Source of the DNA: Alphaproteobacteria bacterium
GTDB lineage: Bacteria > Pseudomonadota > Alphaproteobacteria > Caulobacterales > Aquidulcibacteraceae
Assembly (NCBI GenBank): GCA_027485915.1
Contig: JAIXQA010000022.1
Span: 124,001-188,000, forward strand
Length of the DNA stretch: 64,000 bases
Reading direction: 5' to 3'
In this document: piece after piece, positions 45,894 to 54,903 of the stretch
Layout: each line of letters opens with the position of its first letter
How positions within the stretch are numbered: the first letter of the stretch is position 1
Made by a program: the position numbers and the translations under genes
The notes under the pieces: generated by a model
Database searches by the model: none
What the model was told of the DNA's origin: nothing
Seen by the model: the letters and a program-made list of their open reading frames with translations, nothing else

Positions 45894-48239
45894 GTGCCAT
45901 CATTCTCCCGCGGCCTAGAACAATCGCTCCACCGTGCTATCGCTTTCGCTAATGAGCATAAGCATGAATATGCAACCCTCGAACATTTACTTGTTGCGTT
46001 GATTGAAGATGAAGACGCAGCCCATGTTCTCAAAGCCTGCAATGTCGATTTGGATCGCCTCAAGGCGGACTTGATCGGTTATATTGAAGGTGAGTTGAAA
46101 AACCTAATCGTTTCGGGGGAAAGCGAAGCGCGCCCCACTGCGGGTTTCCAGCGCGTGATCCAGCGCGCGGTGATCCATGTTGAAAGTTCGGGGCGGACCG
46201 AAGTCACCGGGGCAAATGTCTTGGTGGCATTATTCTCTGAACGCGAGAGCCATGCGGCCTACTTCCTCCAGGAACAGGACATGACCCGCTATGACGCGGT
46301 GAACTTTATCTCGCATGGGGTAGCAAAGCGGCCAGGGATGACCGAGCAAAAGCGTGTCAAAGGGGCTTCTGAAGAGCGCCAAGAAGAGAGTGCAGCCACC
46401 AAAGAAAAGCCCAGCACGGGCGAAGCCTTGGCCACTTATTGCGTCGACTTGAATGAAAAGTCGCGGAAGGGTCGGGTTGATCCGTTGATTGGTCGGGTCG
46501 ATGAAGTTGAGCGCGCGATCCAGATCTTGTGCCGTCGCCAGAAAAATAATCCGCTCTTGGTCGGGGATCCCGGGGTTGGTAAAACCGCGATCGCGGAAGG
46601 TTTGGCGCGCCGCATTGTTGAAGGCGATGTGCCGGACATTTTGTCGGAATCGACTATCTTTTCGCTCGATATGGGCGCGCTTCTGGCTGGTACCCGCTAT
46701 CGCGGTGACTTTGAAGAGCGCTTAAAGCAAGTGGTCAAGGAACTCGAGGCTCATCCAAACGCCATCCTTTTTATCGACGAAATTCACACGGTCATCGGGG
46801 CAGGGGCTACCAGTGGCGGCGCGATGGACGCGTCTAATCTTTTAAAGCCTGCGCTTCAGTCCGGCACCATGCGCTGTATGGGGTCGACTACGTATAAAGA
46901 ATATCGCCAGCATTTTGAGAAGGACCGCGCTTTGGTGCGTCGCTTCCAAAAGATCGATGTGGTTGAGCCTTCGATCCCCGATACTGTGAAAATCCTCTTA
47001 GGCTTGAAGTCTGCCTATGAAGAGCATCACAAAGTTCGTTTTACGGCTGAAGCCATTAAGGCTGCCGTCGAACTATCGGCCAAATATATTGGTGACCGCA
47101 AGTTGCCCGATAAAGCCATCGATGTGATCGATGAAACCGGGGCCAGCCAAATGCTCTTGCCAGAGAGCAAGCGGAAAAAGACGATTGGTGTCAAAGAGAT
47201 CGAGGCTGTAGTTGCCAAGATTGCGCGCATTCCGTCCAAGTCTGTCACCAAGTCCGACACCGAAGCTCTGCGCACTTTGGAAACCGATTTGCGCCGCGTT
47301 GTATTTGGCCAAGACAATGCTCTCACAGCTCTGGCAGCTTCCATCAAGCTCGCTCGTGCCGGCTTACGCGATCCCAACAAGCCCATCGGCTCCTATCTTT
47401 TCTCTGGTCCGACGGGTGTCGGCAAGACCGAAGCAGCCAAGCAGTTAGCGAGTACGATGGGCGTAGAAATGCTGCGGTTTGACATGTCCGAATATATGGA
47501 GCGTCACTCTGTCAGTCGCTTGATTGGCGCGCCTCCAGGCTATGTGGGCTTTGATCAGGGAGGTTTGTTGACCGACGGTATCGATCAGCATCCTCATTGT
47601 GTTTTGCTCTTGGATGAAATCGAAAAGGCGCACCCCGACCTCTACAATATTTTGTTGCAAGTGATGGATCACGGCTCACTGACCGATGCCAATGGCAAGA
47701 AGGTGGACTTCCGTAACGTGGTCTTAATCATGACGACCAATGCTGGCGCATCGGACGCTGCAAAGGATGGCATTGGCTTTGGGCGTGGCAAAAAGGATGA
47801 TGAAGAAAGCGAAGCGATCAAGCGCTTGTTCACCCCCGAATTCCGGAACCGGCTCGATGCCGTCATTCACTTCAAGGCCCTGACCCCCGAGATTGTTGCC
47901 AACGTGGTCGATAAATTCGTACTGCAATTGGAAGCACAATTGGCAGATCGTCAGGTTGAGATTGAATTGACCGATGCCGCCCGCAGCTGGCTGGCCGTAC
48001 GCGGCTACGATCCCGCCATGGGGGCACGTCCACTGGGTCGATTGATACAGGAATATATCAAGAAGCCACTGGCGGATGAATTGCTGTTTGGCAAATTAAA
48101 GAAGGGCGGCTTGGTGCGCGTCGACGTTGAAAGCGAGCAGGCCGACCAACTTACGTTCTTCTTTGAGCCTGCCTTGCCGAAGCCCGGCAAAAAAGGCGCC
48201 GCTCAACCTGAAGCAGAGGATGCCGATTCCGGCAGTTAA
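45894..48239 (+). CDS. clpA: ATP-dependent Clp protease ATP-binding subunit ClpA
   Basis: A 781-aa Hsp100 unfoldase that feeds ClpP. It starts at GTG 45894 after AAAGGAG. The N-domain repeats span about 1-145 (FSRGLEQSLHRAIAFANEHKHEYATLEHLLVALIEDEDA). AAA-1 has GDPGVGKTAIAEGLARRI and ILFIDEIHTVIGAG, AAA-2 has GPTGVGKTEAAKQL, SEYMERHSVSRLIGAPPGYVGFDQGG and VLLLDEIEKAHPD. A ClpP-binding IGL-like loop (DGIGFGRGKKDD) is present. The C-terminus is an acidic extension. The clpS-clpA pair is compact, 3 nt apart. clpP is not in the window. Confidence 0.97.
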   Translation: MPSFSRGLEQSLHRAIAFANEHKHEYATLEHLLVALIEDEDAAHVLKACNVDLDRLKADLIGYIEGELKNLIVSGESEARPTAGFQRVIQRAVIHVESSGRTEVTGANVLVALFSERESHAAYFLQEQDMTRYDAVNFISHGVAKRPGMTEQKRVKGASEERQEESAATKEKPSTGEALATYCVDLNEKSRKGRVDPLIGRVDEVERAIQILCRRQKNNPLLVGDPGVGKTAIAEGLARRIVEGDVPDILSESTIFSLDMGALLAGTRYRGDFEERLKQVVKELEAHPNAILFIDEIHTVIGAGATSGGAMDASNLLKPALQSGTMRCMGSTTYKEYRQHFEKDRALVRRFQKIDVVEPSIPDTVKILLGLKSAYEEHHKVRFTAEAIKAAVELSAKYIGDRKLPDKAIDVIDETGASQMLLPESKRKKTIGVKEIEAVVAKIARIPSKSVTKSDTEALRTLETDLRRVVFGQDNALTALAASIKLARAGLRDPNKPIGSYLFSGPTGVGKTEAAKQLASTMGVEMLRFDMSEYMERHSVSRLIGAPPGYVGFDQGGLLTDGIDQHPHCVLLLDEIEKAHPDLYNILLQVMDHGSLTDANGKKVDFRNVVLIMTTNAGASDAAKDGIGFGRGKKDDEESEAIKRLFTPEFRNRLDAVIHFKALTPEIVANVVDKFVLQLEAQLADRQVEIELTDAARSWLAVRGYDPAMGARPLGRLIQEYIKKPLADELLFGKLKKGGLVRVDVESEQADQLTFFFEPALPKPGKKGAAQPEAEDADSGS

Positions 48240-48251
48240 AGCGTCCTAGCT

Positions 48252-49118
48252 TCAAACATTTGAAGCGATCTCGGCCGCAAGGAAGGTTTCTAGTGCCTTT
48301 GTTGCGGCCGTTGGGCCGCGGCTGAGCTTCTCGTTGAGCCACATACGTTCACTGGCATCAATGCGTCCGGGAGTGCCGCCGGCAAACAATAAATGGTTGC
48401 CAATCGCTTGGGCGAACAAATTCGTCCAGTTTGGGTCTTTTTGGCTATCTGGTACCGCTTGATCAAGCGCACACAACATTTCGGCTTCTGTACGGTCGAC
48501 TGCTATGCCGGCAAGGCTGGCCGGGCCCATAATCATTGAGCGAATAAGTGTAACTTCATGGCCCTGGATAGTTTCGTCAGCCAAGACGCTGGCTTGTAAA
48601 GCACGCCACGCAAAGGTGCGCAGATTCGCAGGATAAACGTTGGCACGGGCAAATAGGGACGTCAGCACACGTAATTCGGTCGAATCTAGCGCCATGCCAT
48701 CGGCGGTGAAGGCGTCAATCAGGACCTGAGCGTCAGATTCGGTTACGCCCAAAGCCGCGAGGCGCTCTTGATAACTGGGTTGTTCAGCGACATCAGGAAG
48801 CATGTCAAACGTCAAGGCGTCGAGCGTGCGCTTGATCGCATGGCACCAATTGGGATTGAGTTCAGCTTGGCTATAATGGGGCACTTCGCGTGTCAAAGCG
48901 TAATAGTCGGTCATGGCTTCAACGAAAAAGTCAGCCCAACCTGCCTCACCAGAAGGGCGCTTGCCTGCACGATGTATGGCGATCAGGGTCTGTGCTTCGG
49001 CCTGTCCGATCACACCATCCTGCATCATGGCTGCGCGCAAAGCTGCAACACCAGAGGCATTTTCTGTATGTGATTCAATATCTGCTAGTGCCCGACTTAC
49101 CCAACTTGCCATGGTCAT
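48252..49118 (-). CDS. Uncharacterised helical protein with repeated acidic-loop motifs
   Basis: I do not recognise this 288-aa protein as a named family. It has no signal peptide and no membrane span. A short pattern D-x-x-I/A-x-x-x-E-x-x-x-L recurs at DGVIGQAEAQTL (34), DGMALDSTELRVL (140), DETIQGHEVTLI (181) and GRIDASERMWL (251). Three of the four are part of a longer unit ending in W/F...F..A...L (for example GWADFFVEAMTDYYAL and NWTNLFAQAIGNHLLF). The pattern recalls the acidic loops of TerB-like or EF-hand-like helical domains. It converges on clpA with 12 nt between stops. Confidence 0.75.
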   Translation of the reverse strand: MTMASWVSRALADIESHTENASGVAALRAAMMQDGVIGQAEAQTLIAIHRAGKRPSGEAGWADFFVEAMTDYYALTREVPHYSQAELNPNWCHAIKRTLDALTFDMLPDVAEQPSYQERLAALGVTESDAQVLIDAFTADGMALDSTELRVLTSLFARANVYPANLRTFAWRALQASVLADETIQGHEVTLIRSMIMGPASLAGIAVDRTEAEMLCALDQAVPDSQKDPNWTNLFAQAIGNHLLFAGGTPGRIDASERMWLNEKLSRGPTAATKALETFLAAEIASNV

Positions 49119-49223
49119 ATTCCCTCAGAGTCAGGCCATTATTGCACTCTTGTCGTTACAATTACCTAAATAGGGGAATTTTTAGCTGAGAGATCTTCAT
49201 CCATCATAAAGGCCTTGATCACA

Positions 49224-49916
49224 TCAGGCGCCGTTGGCCTGAACAATCGTGATTTTTTGCCAGACTTTTTGCGATAGATTTGTCGCCAATTGTTCGATGT
49301 CGGAGGCTGCTTCAATCACGTCGGGGTCATTGAAATCTTGCGCATAAAGCGCAGCGAGCTTGCCTGTTAAGGACAACATTTCAGAGCAATAATCGAGATA
49401 ACGCACCAACTCAAACGGGCTCAGCTTGTGGTCTGGGCTAGCTTTGGTGCGCGCGGCCCCAATCATCATGGGGTCTTTCGTCAATTGATGCATGTCGATC
49501 ACATGTATGATGGAGCGCAGTTCGTGCAGGGCCCGCATGGCCGCGTGGCGCTTTAAGCGCGCTTCCAAACTGGTTAGCGAGAATACACCGGCACCCACTA
49601 CCAACAGAAGATTGACCGCCGATTCAAGCGCAGAGACCAGCGACAACATTTCGGTTTCGCCTGACTTAAATCCAATGGCGTGGATGGCATAGACGGCCAG
49701 CCCCGCGCCGGACAATAAAACCAATCCGACCCCCGCCCGAATCCACAGCATCGGCTTGGCAAGGGCGGTTACCCTCGCTTGCGTATCGCCTGCGAGGACG
49801 GCGAGCTCCGCACAGACTTTGCCGAGGCCTGCTTGGGGAAAACGTTCGCCAATGCGTAGCTGCAACTTCTCCAGCGTTTGTAAGACAAGGCTTGCGTCTA
49901 TCGTGCGGTAGACCAT
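49224..49916 (-). CDS. Uncharacterised membrane protein with two predicted spans
   Basis: A 230-aa protein I cannot name. An N-terminal cytoplasmic helix (SLVLQTLEKLQLRIGERFPQAGLGKVCAELAVLA) precedes two membrane segments, roughly WIRAGVGLVLLSGAGLAVYAIHAIGF and VNLLLVVGAGVFSLTSLEARL. A conserved-looking C-terminal helical part follows (HELRSIIHVIDMHQLTKDP...FELVRYLDYCSEMLSLTGKLAALYAQDFNDPDVIEAASDIEQLATNLSQKVWQKI). It lies 11 nt upstream-to-stop from the HIT gene on the same strand (HIT precedes it in transcription), so both are probably co-transcribed. Confidence 0.75.
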   Translation of the reverse strand: MVYRTIDASLVLQTLEKLQLRIGERFPQAGLGKVCAELAVLAGDTQARVTALAKPMLWIRAGVGLVLLSGAGLAVYAIHAIGFKSGETEMLSLVSALESAVNLLLVVGAGVFSLTSLEARLKRHAAMRALHELRSIIHVIDMHQLTKDPMMIGAARTKASPDHKLSPFELVRYLDYCSEMLSLTGKLAALYAQDFNDPDVIEAASDIEQLATNLSQKVWQKITIVQANGA

Positions 49917-49927
49917 CGCACTTCGGC

Positions 49928-50359
49928 CTAAAAGGCCGCGATGAGGGCAGCCTGTTGGGCGACAAGGTCTTCCTCAGATGCCTTGCCAGCCTGGCCGTGA
50001 CCCTTCAGGCCGACACCTTCTTGGCGCGGAATAATGTGGAAGTGCAGGTGAAAAACCGTCTGGCCGCCCGCCGCACCATTGAATTGAAACACGGTAAGAC
50101 CATCGGCCTCAAACGCGCGTTGCACGGCTTTGGCTACTTTTTGGACGCTGGTCATATACGGCCCTAATTTATCGGCCGGCATGGTCAATAGATTGGTGGC
50201 GGCAAATTTGGGAACAACCAAAGTATGGCCCGGTCCTTGAGGAAAGATGTCGAGGAAAGCAATACAATTCTCGTCTTCATAGACTTTGAAGCAGGGCATT
50301 TCGCCGCGCAAAATCTTCGCAAAAATATTTTGGGTGTCATAGGGGGAAGATAGGTGCAT
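49928..50359 (-). CDS. HIT-family nucleotide hydrolase/transferase
   Basis: The start at 50359 (MHLSSPYDTQNIFAKILRGEMPCFKVYEDENCIAFLDIFP) removes 14 unlikely residues from the track ORF; length 143 aa. The histidine triad is VFHLHFHIIPR near residue 95, and the nucleotide-binding pattern PQGPGHTLVVPK is typical of HinT/Hit-like proteins, which hydrolyse nucleoside phosphoramidates or related nucleotides. The C-terminus is GKASEEDLVAQQAALIAAF. Substrate not determinable. Confidence 0.93.
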   Translation of the reverse strand: MHLSSPYDTQNIFAKILRGEMPCFKVYEDENCIAFLDIFPQGPGHTLVVPKFAATNLLTMPADKLGPYMTSVQKVAKAVQRAFEADGLTVFQFNGAAGGQTVFHLHFHIIPRQEGVGLKGHGQAGKASEEDLVAQQAALIAAF

Positions 50360-50442
50360 GGGATTGGCCTTTCGCGCCAACCCTTGCGTGATTCCAGTCA
50401 AAGTCGAAATCGCTTTGACCCAAACCTTGGCGCTGAAACCAA

Positions 50443-50643
50443 CTAATTGCGCCGGACGGCCTCTCGTCCTGCCAAGATATCGACTGCGGCTTGAATGCGC
50501 GTGAACCGATCGCGCTCTGCCACAGCCGCTTCAATCCAGCTCAAAAAGTCGTGGCGGTGGCTGGGGGCAAGCCAACTAAATGTTTGGCGCGCCAGTTCAT
50601 CGCCAGCGAGTGCCGTTTCGAAATCTTGGTGATACTCTCCCAT
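50443..50643 (-). CDS. Small YdeI/OmpD-associated (OmdA-like) domain protein
   Basis: A 66-aa protein with the YdeI/OmdA C-terminal pattern: DFETALAGDELARQTFSWLAPSHRHDFLSWIEAAVAERDRFTRIQAAVDILAGREAV. In larger family members this domain follows a DUF1905 barrel; here it stands alone. The start at 50643 lacks a strong Shine-Dalgarno. It lies between the HIT gene and the COG3146 gene on the same strand. Function unknown; the name 'bacteriocin-protection' in databases is weakly founded. Confidence 0.75.
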   Translation of the reverse strand: MGEYHQDFETALAGDELARQTFSWLAPSHRHDFLSWIEAAVAERDRFTRIQAAVDILAGREAVRRN

Positions 50644-50729
50644 TTTTGCTCGCGATCTTTGTTATATTTATCTAACGTGAGTAAAGCTAACATGCGTCGA
50701 TAGTTTTGGAAGCAAAACAAAAGTATCGC

Positions 50730-51935
50730 CTAAGGTCTGTCCACCTGTTGAACGACATGTCGGAATGGCGTTCGTTCCTGAAGCCAGTGGGTATCATCGG
50801 CAATCGCAGCCCGCTCTCGTTCCAGATAGTCTGCAATCGCCGCGCGTAGCCCTCGATCGGCGATCCAGCTTGCCTGCCAAGTTGAGACCGGCACATAGCC
50901 GCGCGCCAACTTATGCCCACCTTGGGCACCGGCTTCGACGCGGGCCAAACCGCGCGCAATCGCTTCATCAATGGCTTGATAATAGCAGAGTTCAAAATGC
51001 AAAAAGGGTCGGTCCTCAAGCCGTCCCCACCAACGGCCAAAAATCGTATCCGAGCCCAGAAAGTTAAGCGCCGAGGCAATGAATCGGTTGCCATCCTTGG
51101 CCAAAATCAAGACCAGTCGATCGGCCATGCGTTCGCCCAACAGCGAGAAAAAGCGGCGGTTCAAATAGGGCGTGCCCCATTTCCGTGCGCCCGTATCCTG
51201 ATAGCATTCAAAGAAATGATCCCAATGCGCTTCCTCGATTTCCGAGCCCGTTAGACGTAAAATCTCAAGGCCTTCTTGGGCTTTGGCGCGCTCTTTCCGC
51301 AGATTTTTGCGTTTGTCAGAAGAAAGCTCCGCCAAGAAGTCATCAAAGCTTTGATAGCCCTGATTGAAGAAATGGAATTGCCGATCTTCCCGCAAAAGCC
51401 ATTTACAGGACTCCAGTGCAGCCAAATCGTCATCCTTAGCAAAATTGACTTGTACCGTTGCAAGCCCACTTTGTGCACCTATTTGCTCAAGCGCCGAAAT
51501 CAGGGCGACCCGAATTAGTGCCGCATCTTTGTCTGGTTTCACCAACAGCCTGCGGCCGGGCACGGGCGTGAAGGGCACAGCGCTGGTTAGTTTGGGGTAC
51601 CAGCGCCCGCCAGCGCGCTGCCAAGCGTCAGCAAAATTATGGTCGAAAATATATTCGCCCTGAGAATGGGACTTCAGCCACAAGGGCACTAGGCCAACCA
51701 CATTCTGCTCGCCATCCAGACATAGAAGATGTCGCCCGCCCCAGCCGGTAAAGCTGGTCGCACAGCCGCTTTCTTCCAAAGCTTGCAAAAAGTCCCACGA
51801 CACGAAGGGATCAAGCGCCACGCCCACTGGATTAGCCAAACTATCCCATGTTTCGCGCGCCACATCCGCAATGTGGTTCACGATCCGGATCGTAAATTCC
51901 GGTTCGCCGGTGGTAGGCTCAGTCGCGTCTGTCAT
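50730..51935 (-). CDS. COG3146/DUF482 acyltransferase-like protein (GNAT fold)
   Basis: The start at 51935 (MTDATEPTTGEPEFTIRIVNHIADVARETWDSL) follows AAAGGT; length 401 aa. The protein matches COG3146 (predicted N-acyltransferase, DUF482). It has PFVSWDFLQALEESGC, HLLCLDGEQNVVGLVPLWLKSHSQGEYIFDHNFADAW, KRKNLRKERAKAQEGLEI, FFECYQDTGARKWGTPYLNRRFF, and RVEAGAQGGHKLARGYVPVSTWQASWI. The family has two tandem GNAT-like domains, as in FemAB-type enzymes. Its substrate is unknown. Confidence 0.88.
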   Translation of the reverse strand: MTDATEPTTGEPEFTIRIVNHIADVARETWDSLANPVGVALDPFVSWDFLQALEESGCATSFTGWGGRHLLCLDGEQNVVGLVPLWLKSHSQGEYIFDHNFADAWQRAGGRWYPKLTSAVPFTPVPGRRLLVKPDKDAALIRVALISALEQIGAQSGLATVQVNFAKDDDLAALESCKWLLREDRQFHFFNQGYQSFDDFLAELSSDKRKNLRKERAKAQEGLEILRLTGSEIEEAHWDHFFECYQDTGARKWGTPYLNRRFFSLLGERMADRLVLILAKDGNRFIASALNFLGSDTIFGRWWGRLEDRPFLHFELCYYQAIDEAIARGLARVEAGAQGGHKLARGYVPVSTWQASWIADRGLRAAIADYLERERAAIADDTHWLQERTPFRHVVQQVDRP

Positions 51936-52041
51936 GATGACCTTTAGCTTATCGAGGTTCGGCCTCATGCAAAGGCCATATGCTGCGCGAGACGCGGGAT
52001 AAGCATCGACCTTTTTCCCAATCGGTGCTTACACTGTCTTC

Positions 52042-52512
52042 ATGCCAATCGCTTCATCCCACGACATAGTTCAGATCATCCAACTGTCCATCGCACCGGT
52101 CTTTTTGATCGCAGGCATCGGGACCTTGCTCAATGTGTTGACGTCGCGTCTGGCTCGGGTCGTGGATCGTGGCCGCGTCATAGAACAAGATCTAGATTCT
52201 CCCGTTGGATCGGGCGTGCACACCAACCGACATTTGGCAGAGCTTCGGGTCCTCGATCAACGCATGAACTGGATCCATAACGCCATCACCTTGTCGACAA
52301 CCGCAATCCTTCTGGTGTGTTTGCTTATTGTAGCCCTGTTTTCTGTAGAGCTAATTGCGATCGATCTATCGCGCGTCGTGGCGGTTTTATTCATCGCCAC
52401 CATGGCCTCGCTCATCGGCGGGCTAATCTCATTTCTTATTGAGATTTCTTATGCCCGAAAGTCCCTACGGGTGCGGGCAGAATTACTGGCCAGCAGAGCG
52501 CCCCATCACTGA
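52042..52512 (+). CDS. DUF2721 membrane protein
   Basis: A 156-aa inner-membrane protein of the DUF2721 family. The N-terminal span is IVQIIQLSIAPVFLIAGIGTLLNVLTSRLARVVDRGR, typical of the family with its basic stretch. A further hydrophobic pair follows (WIHNAITLSTTAILLVCLLIVALF and VVAVLFIATMASLIGGLISFLIEI). Divergent from the COG3146 gene. The family has no known function. Confidence 0.9.
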   Translation: MPIASSHDIVQIIQLSIAPVFLIAGIGTLLNVLTSRLARVVDRGRVIEQDLDSPVGSGVHTNRHLAELRVLDQRMNWIHNAITLSTTAILLVCLLIVALFSVELIAIDLSRVVAVLFIATMASLIGGLISFLIEISYARKSLRVRAELLASRAPHH

Positions 52513-52541
52513 GGCGCTCCACTGACCATCAGATTATTGGC

Positions 52542-53003
52542 TCAGACGATCTCAAACACACCATCAACTTCAACAGCGAAGCCCATCGGCAGATTGGCAA
52601 CGCCGACGGCAGAACGCGCGTGTTTACCCGCGTCGCCCAGCACTTCTACCATCAGGTCCGAGCAGCCGTTCATCACCTGTGGAATCGGATCAAACTCGGG
52701 CGTCACATTCACAAAGCCATTTAGCTTTACGACTTGCACCAGTCGGTCCAAATCCCCGCCACATGCAGCCTTCAATTGCGCGAGCAAATTCAGGCCGCAG
52801 ACGCGGGCAGCAGCTTGACCTTGCTCAAGAGTCAAATTGCCGCCTAGTCGACCTAAATGATCGCCATCGGCGGCGCGCGAGACTTGGCCTGAAATATGGA
52901 TCAAGCCACCCACACGCGTGAATGGCACATAGCTGGCAACCGGTGCCGGCGGGTTAGGCAGTTTTATGCCCAATTCCTGCAGGCGGGCTTCAATGCGAGA
53001 CAT
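52542..53003 (-). CDS. RidA-family protein
   Basis: A 153-aa member of the YjgF/YER057c/UK114 group. It carries LHISGQVSRAADGDHLGRLGGNLTLEQGQAAARVCGLNLLAQLKAACGGDLDRLVQVVKLNGFVNVTPEFDPIPQVMNGCSDLMVEVLGDAGKHARSAVGVANLPMGFAVEVDGVFEI. The arginine expected near the end of RidA proteins is in the HARSAVGVANLP segment. RidA hydrolyses reactive enamines and imines from PLP enzymes, but this longer subfamily may differ. It is in line with the MaoC gene (17 nt apart). Confidence 0.9.
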   Translation of the reverse strand: MSRIEARLQELGIKLPNPPAPVASYVPFTRVGGLIHISGQVSRAADGDHLGRLGGNLTLEQGQAAARVCGLNLLAQLKAACGGDLDRLVQVVKLNGFVNVTPEFDPIPQVMNGCSDLMVEVLGDAGKHARSAVGVANLPMGFAVEVDGVFEIV

Positions 53004-53020
53004 GATATCAACCTTCTAAC

Positions 53021-53470
53021 TTAAGCAAACAGCATGCTGACAGTTTCGGCCACGCAAGCGGGGCGGGCTTCGCCTTCGATTTCGATCGTAACTTCGCTGG
53101 TAAGCATGAGGCCGCCAGACTTAGGCTCGACGCTCAAAAGTTTTTGTACAGCGCGCACCTTCGAGCCAACGCGCACCATATTGGTGAAGCGCACTTTATT
53201 CAGACCGTAATTGATGCCGCGACTAACGCCTTCTACCTTCAAGATGTCCTTGCCTAAAAATGGAATCAAGGACAGGGTCAGGAAGCCATGCGCAATCGGG
53301 CCACCCATTTCGGCGGTGGCGCGGGGCACGTCCACATGGATCCACTGATGATCTCCAGTTGCGTCGGCAAACAGATTGACGCGATCTTGATCGATCAGCA
53401 GCCAGTCGGATGCGCCAATCTCTTGGCCGGCAAGGTCTGCAAGCGAGGCGAATGTGGTGGTCTTGGTCAT
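53021..53470 (-). CDS. MaoC-family (R)-specific enoyl-CoA hydratase-like protein
   Basis: A 149-aa hot-dog-fold protein. The catalytic Asp and His are in ADATGDHQWIHVDVPRA (motif D-x-x-x-x-H), followed by EMGGPIAHGFLTLSLIPFL and GINYGLNKVRFTNMVRVGSKVRA. The family hydrates enoyl-CoA and can supply (R)-3-hydroxyacyl-CoA for polyhydroxyalkanoate. A phasin gene elsewhere in the window shows that PHA granules are likely. Co-directional with RidA. Confidence 0.93.
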   Translation of the reverse strand: MTKTTTFASLADLAGQEIGASDWLLIDQDRVNLFADATGDHQWIHVDVPRATAEMGGPIAHGFLTLSLIPFLGKDILKVEGVSRGINYGLNKVRFTNMVRVGSKVRAVQKLLSVEPKSGGLMLTSEVTIEIEGEARPACVAETVSMLFA

Positions 53471-53547
53471 GCTAAAGGCTCCCTCATTGTGATTTTAGGG
53501 GGCTGGTCTAACGCGCTCGTGGGGTCATGTCGAGGTCGGGGTTTGAA

Positions 53548-54000
53548 ATGATGCGAGTCTATCAGATTGAACATTGGGATGGCCCGCGCTGTCTGGCACA
53601 GGCGGAGGTTTTGGCCGCATTTCTCGAGGTGGTTTTGCCCGATGATTGGTCAAACTTTGCCGAGAAGCTCTCCGGTAGGCGCAGTCTTTCGGCCCATGTT
53701 GCGCTGGATGGGCAGGGGCGGTTGATCGGCCTCAAACTGGGTTATGAGCGTAATCGCGGTGTGTTCAACTCCTGGATGGGTGGCGTCGCTCCAGAAGCGC
53801 GTGGCCAAGGCATTGCAGGCGCTTTGATGGACGCCCAACATGCTTGGGCGAAGGAGGCTGGCTTTCGCGGGCTTGAGACGGCTACCCGCCAACCTAACCG
53901 GGCCATGGCCATTCTCAATCTGAAAGCGGGCTATCTGATCTCTGGCATGGATGCGACGGCGGGCGAACCTACAAAGATCTTATATTATAAGAGTTTGTGA
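53548..54000 (+). CDS. GNAT-family N-acetyltransferase
   Basis: A 150-aa acetyltransferase; the start is probably ATG 53548 or 53551 (MMRVYQIEHWDGP), with GGGG upstream, rather than the track ATG at 53527. Motif A is WMGGVAPEARGQGIAGALMDAQHAWAKEAGFRGLETATRQPNRAMAILNLKAGYLISGMDA. The N-terminus differs from the GNAT at 37.6 kb, so they are not close paralogues. Divergent from the MaoC gene and convergent with trpC. Substrate unknown. Confidence 0.85.
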   Translation: MMRVYQIEHWDGPRCLAQAEVLAAFLEVVLPDDWSNFAEKLSGRRSLSAHVALDGQGRLIGLKLGYERNRGVFNSWMGGVAPEARGQGIAGALMDAQHAWAKEAGFRGLETATRQPNRAMAILNLKAGYLISGMDATAGEPTKILYYKSL

Positions 54001-54083
54001 GAGTCCCCCATTTTATAAGCTCCGCCGGAACGAAGTGGAGCGCGGGGACGACCTTGGGGCACTTTTTGGCACAAATTATCGAA

Positions 54084-54103
54084 CCCGGCTGATACCAGCC
54101 GGG
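54084..54103 (-). terminator. Hairpin at the end of the trp operon
   Basis: CCCGGCT-GGTATC-AGCCGGG on the minus strand is a perfect 7-bp stem 8 nt past the trpC stop. The run after it (TTCGATAATTT) is only weakly U-rich, so termination efficiency is uncertain, but the location fits the end of the operon. Confidence 0.55.
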
Positions 54104-54111
54104 ATTGACCA

Positions 54112-54903
54112 TCAATCCACCGACAAGATCTCGTGAGTGGCGGCGCAAACATCGGGCTGGCGCATCAAGCTTTCGCCAATCAGAAACGCTCTGGCCCCTG
54201 CCGCTCGCAACTGGACGATGTCGGCTTTTGTATTGATGCCACTTTCGGCCACGAGCAGGCGGGAAGGCGGGATCATGGCCGAAAGGCGTGCCGTCGTGGA
54301 GAGGTCGGTGACGAAGGTCTTGAGATTACGATTATTGACGCCAATAAGCTCTGCATCGAGCTTTAGGGCCCGCTCCATTTCAGCTTCATCATGGGTCTCG
54401 ATCAGCGCATCCATGCCGTAATGTTTGGCTGCGGCAACCAAATCTGCAGCAAGTTCGTCGTCAAGCGCGGCCATAATGACCAAGATGGCATCGGCCCCAA
54501 AAGCGCGACTTTCAGCGATCTGCCAAGTGTCGACCATGAAATCCTTGCGCAGGCAGGGCAGGCTGGTGGCAGCGCGGGCGGCGACCAAAAAGCTCTCATG
54601 ACCTTGAAAGCTCGGCGCATCGGTCAGGACAGAGAGGCAGGCCGCCCCGCCGTGCTCATAGGCTTGCGCGAGCTCTATCGGCTTAAAATCTGCCCGGATG
54701 AGACCTTTGGAGGGACTGGCTTTTTTGATTTCGGCAATCAGGGCAGGGCGGGTCTTAGCGGCCTTTTTAAGGGCAGCGGTAAAGCCGCGCGGTGGGGTCT
54801 CTTCGCGGATAAAAGCCTCCAACGCCGCAACGGATTGCAATGACTTTCGAGTAGCCACTTCCTCGCGCTTATAGGCGATGATTTTCGACAGCGTGTCGCT
54901 CAT
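54112..54903 (-). CDS. trpC: Indole-3-glycerol-phosphate synthase
   Basis: Ring closure of CdRP to indole-3-glycerol phosphate. The 263-aa TIM barrel begins [21 protein letters not shown]. Motifs: [119 protein letters not shown], and [12 protein letters not shown]. Its ATG overlaps the trpD stop by 4 nt. Last gene of ppiD-trpE-G-D-C in this window; trpF, trpB and trpA are elsewhere. Confidence 0.97.
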   Translation of the reverse strand: MSDTLSKIIAYKREEVATRKSLQSVAALEAFIREETPPRGFTAALKKAAKTRPALIAEIKKASPSKGLIRADFKPIELAQAYEHGGAACLSVLTDAPSFQGHESFLVAARAATSLPCLRKDFMVDTWQIAESRAFGADAILVIMAALDDELAADLVAAAKHYGMDALIETHDEAEMERALKLDAELIGVNNRNLKTFVTDLSTTARLSAMIPPSRLLVAESGINTKADIVQLRAAGARAFLIGESLMRQPDVCAATHEILSVD

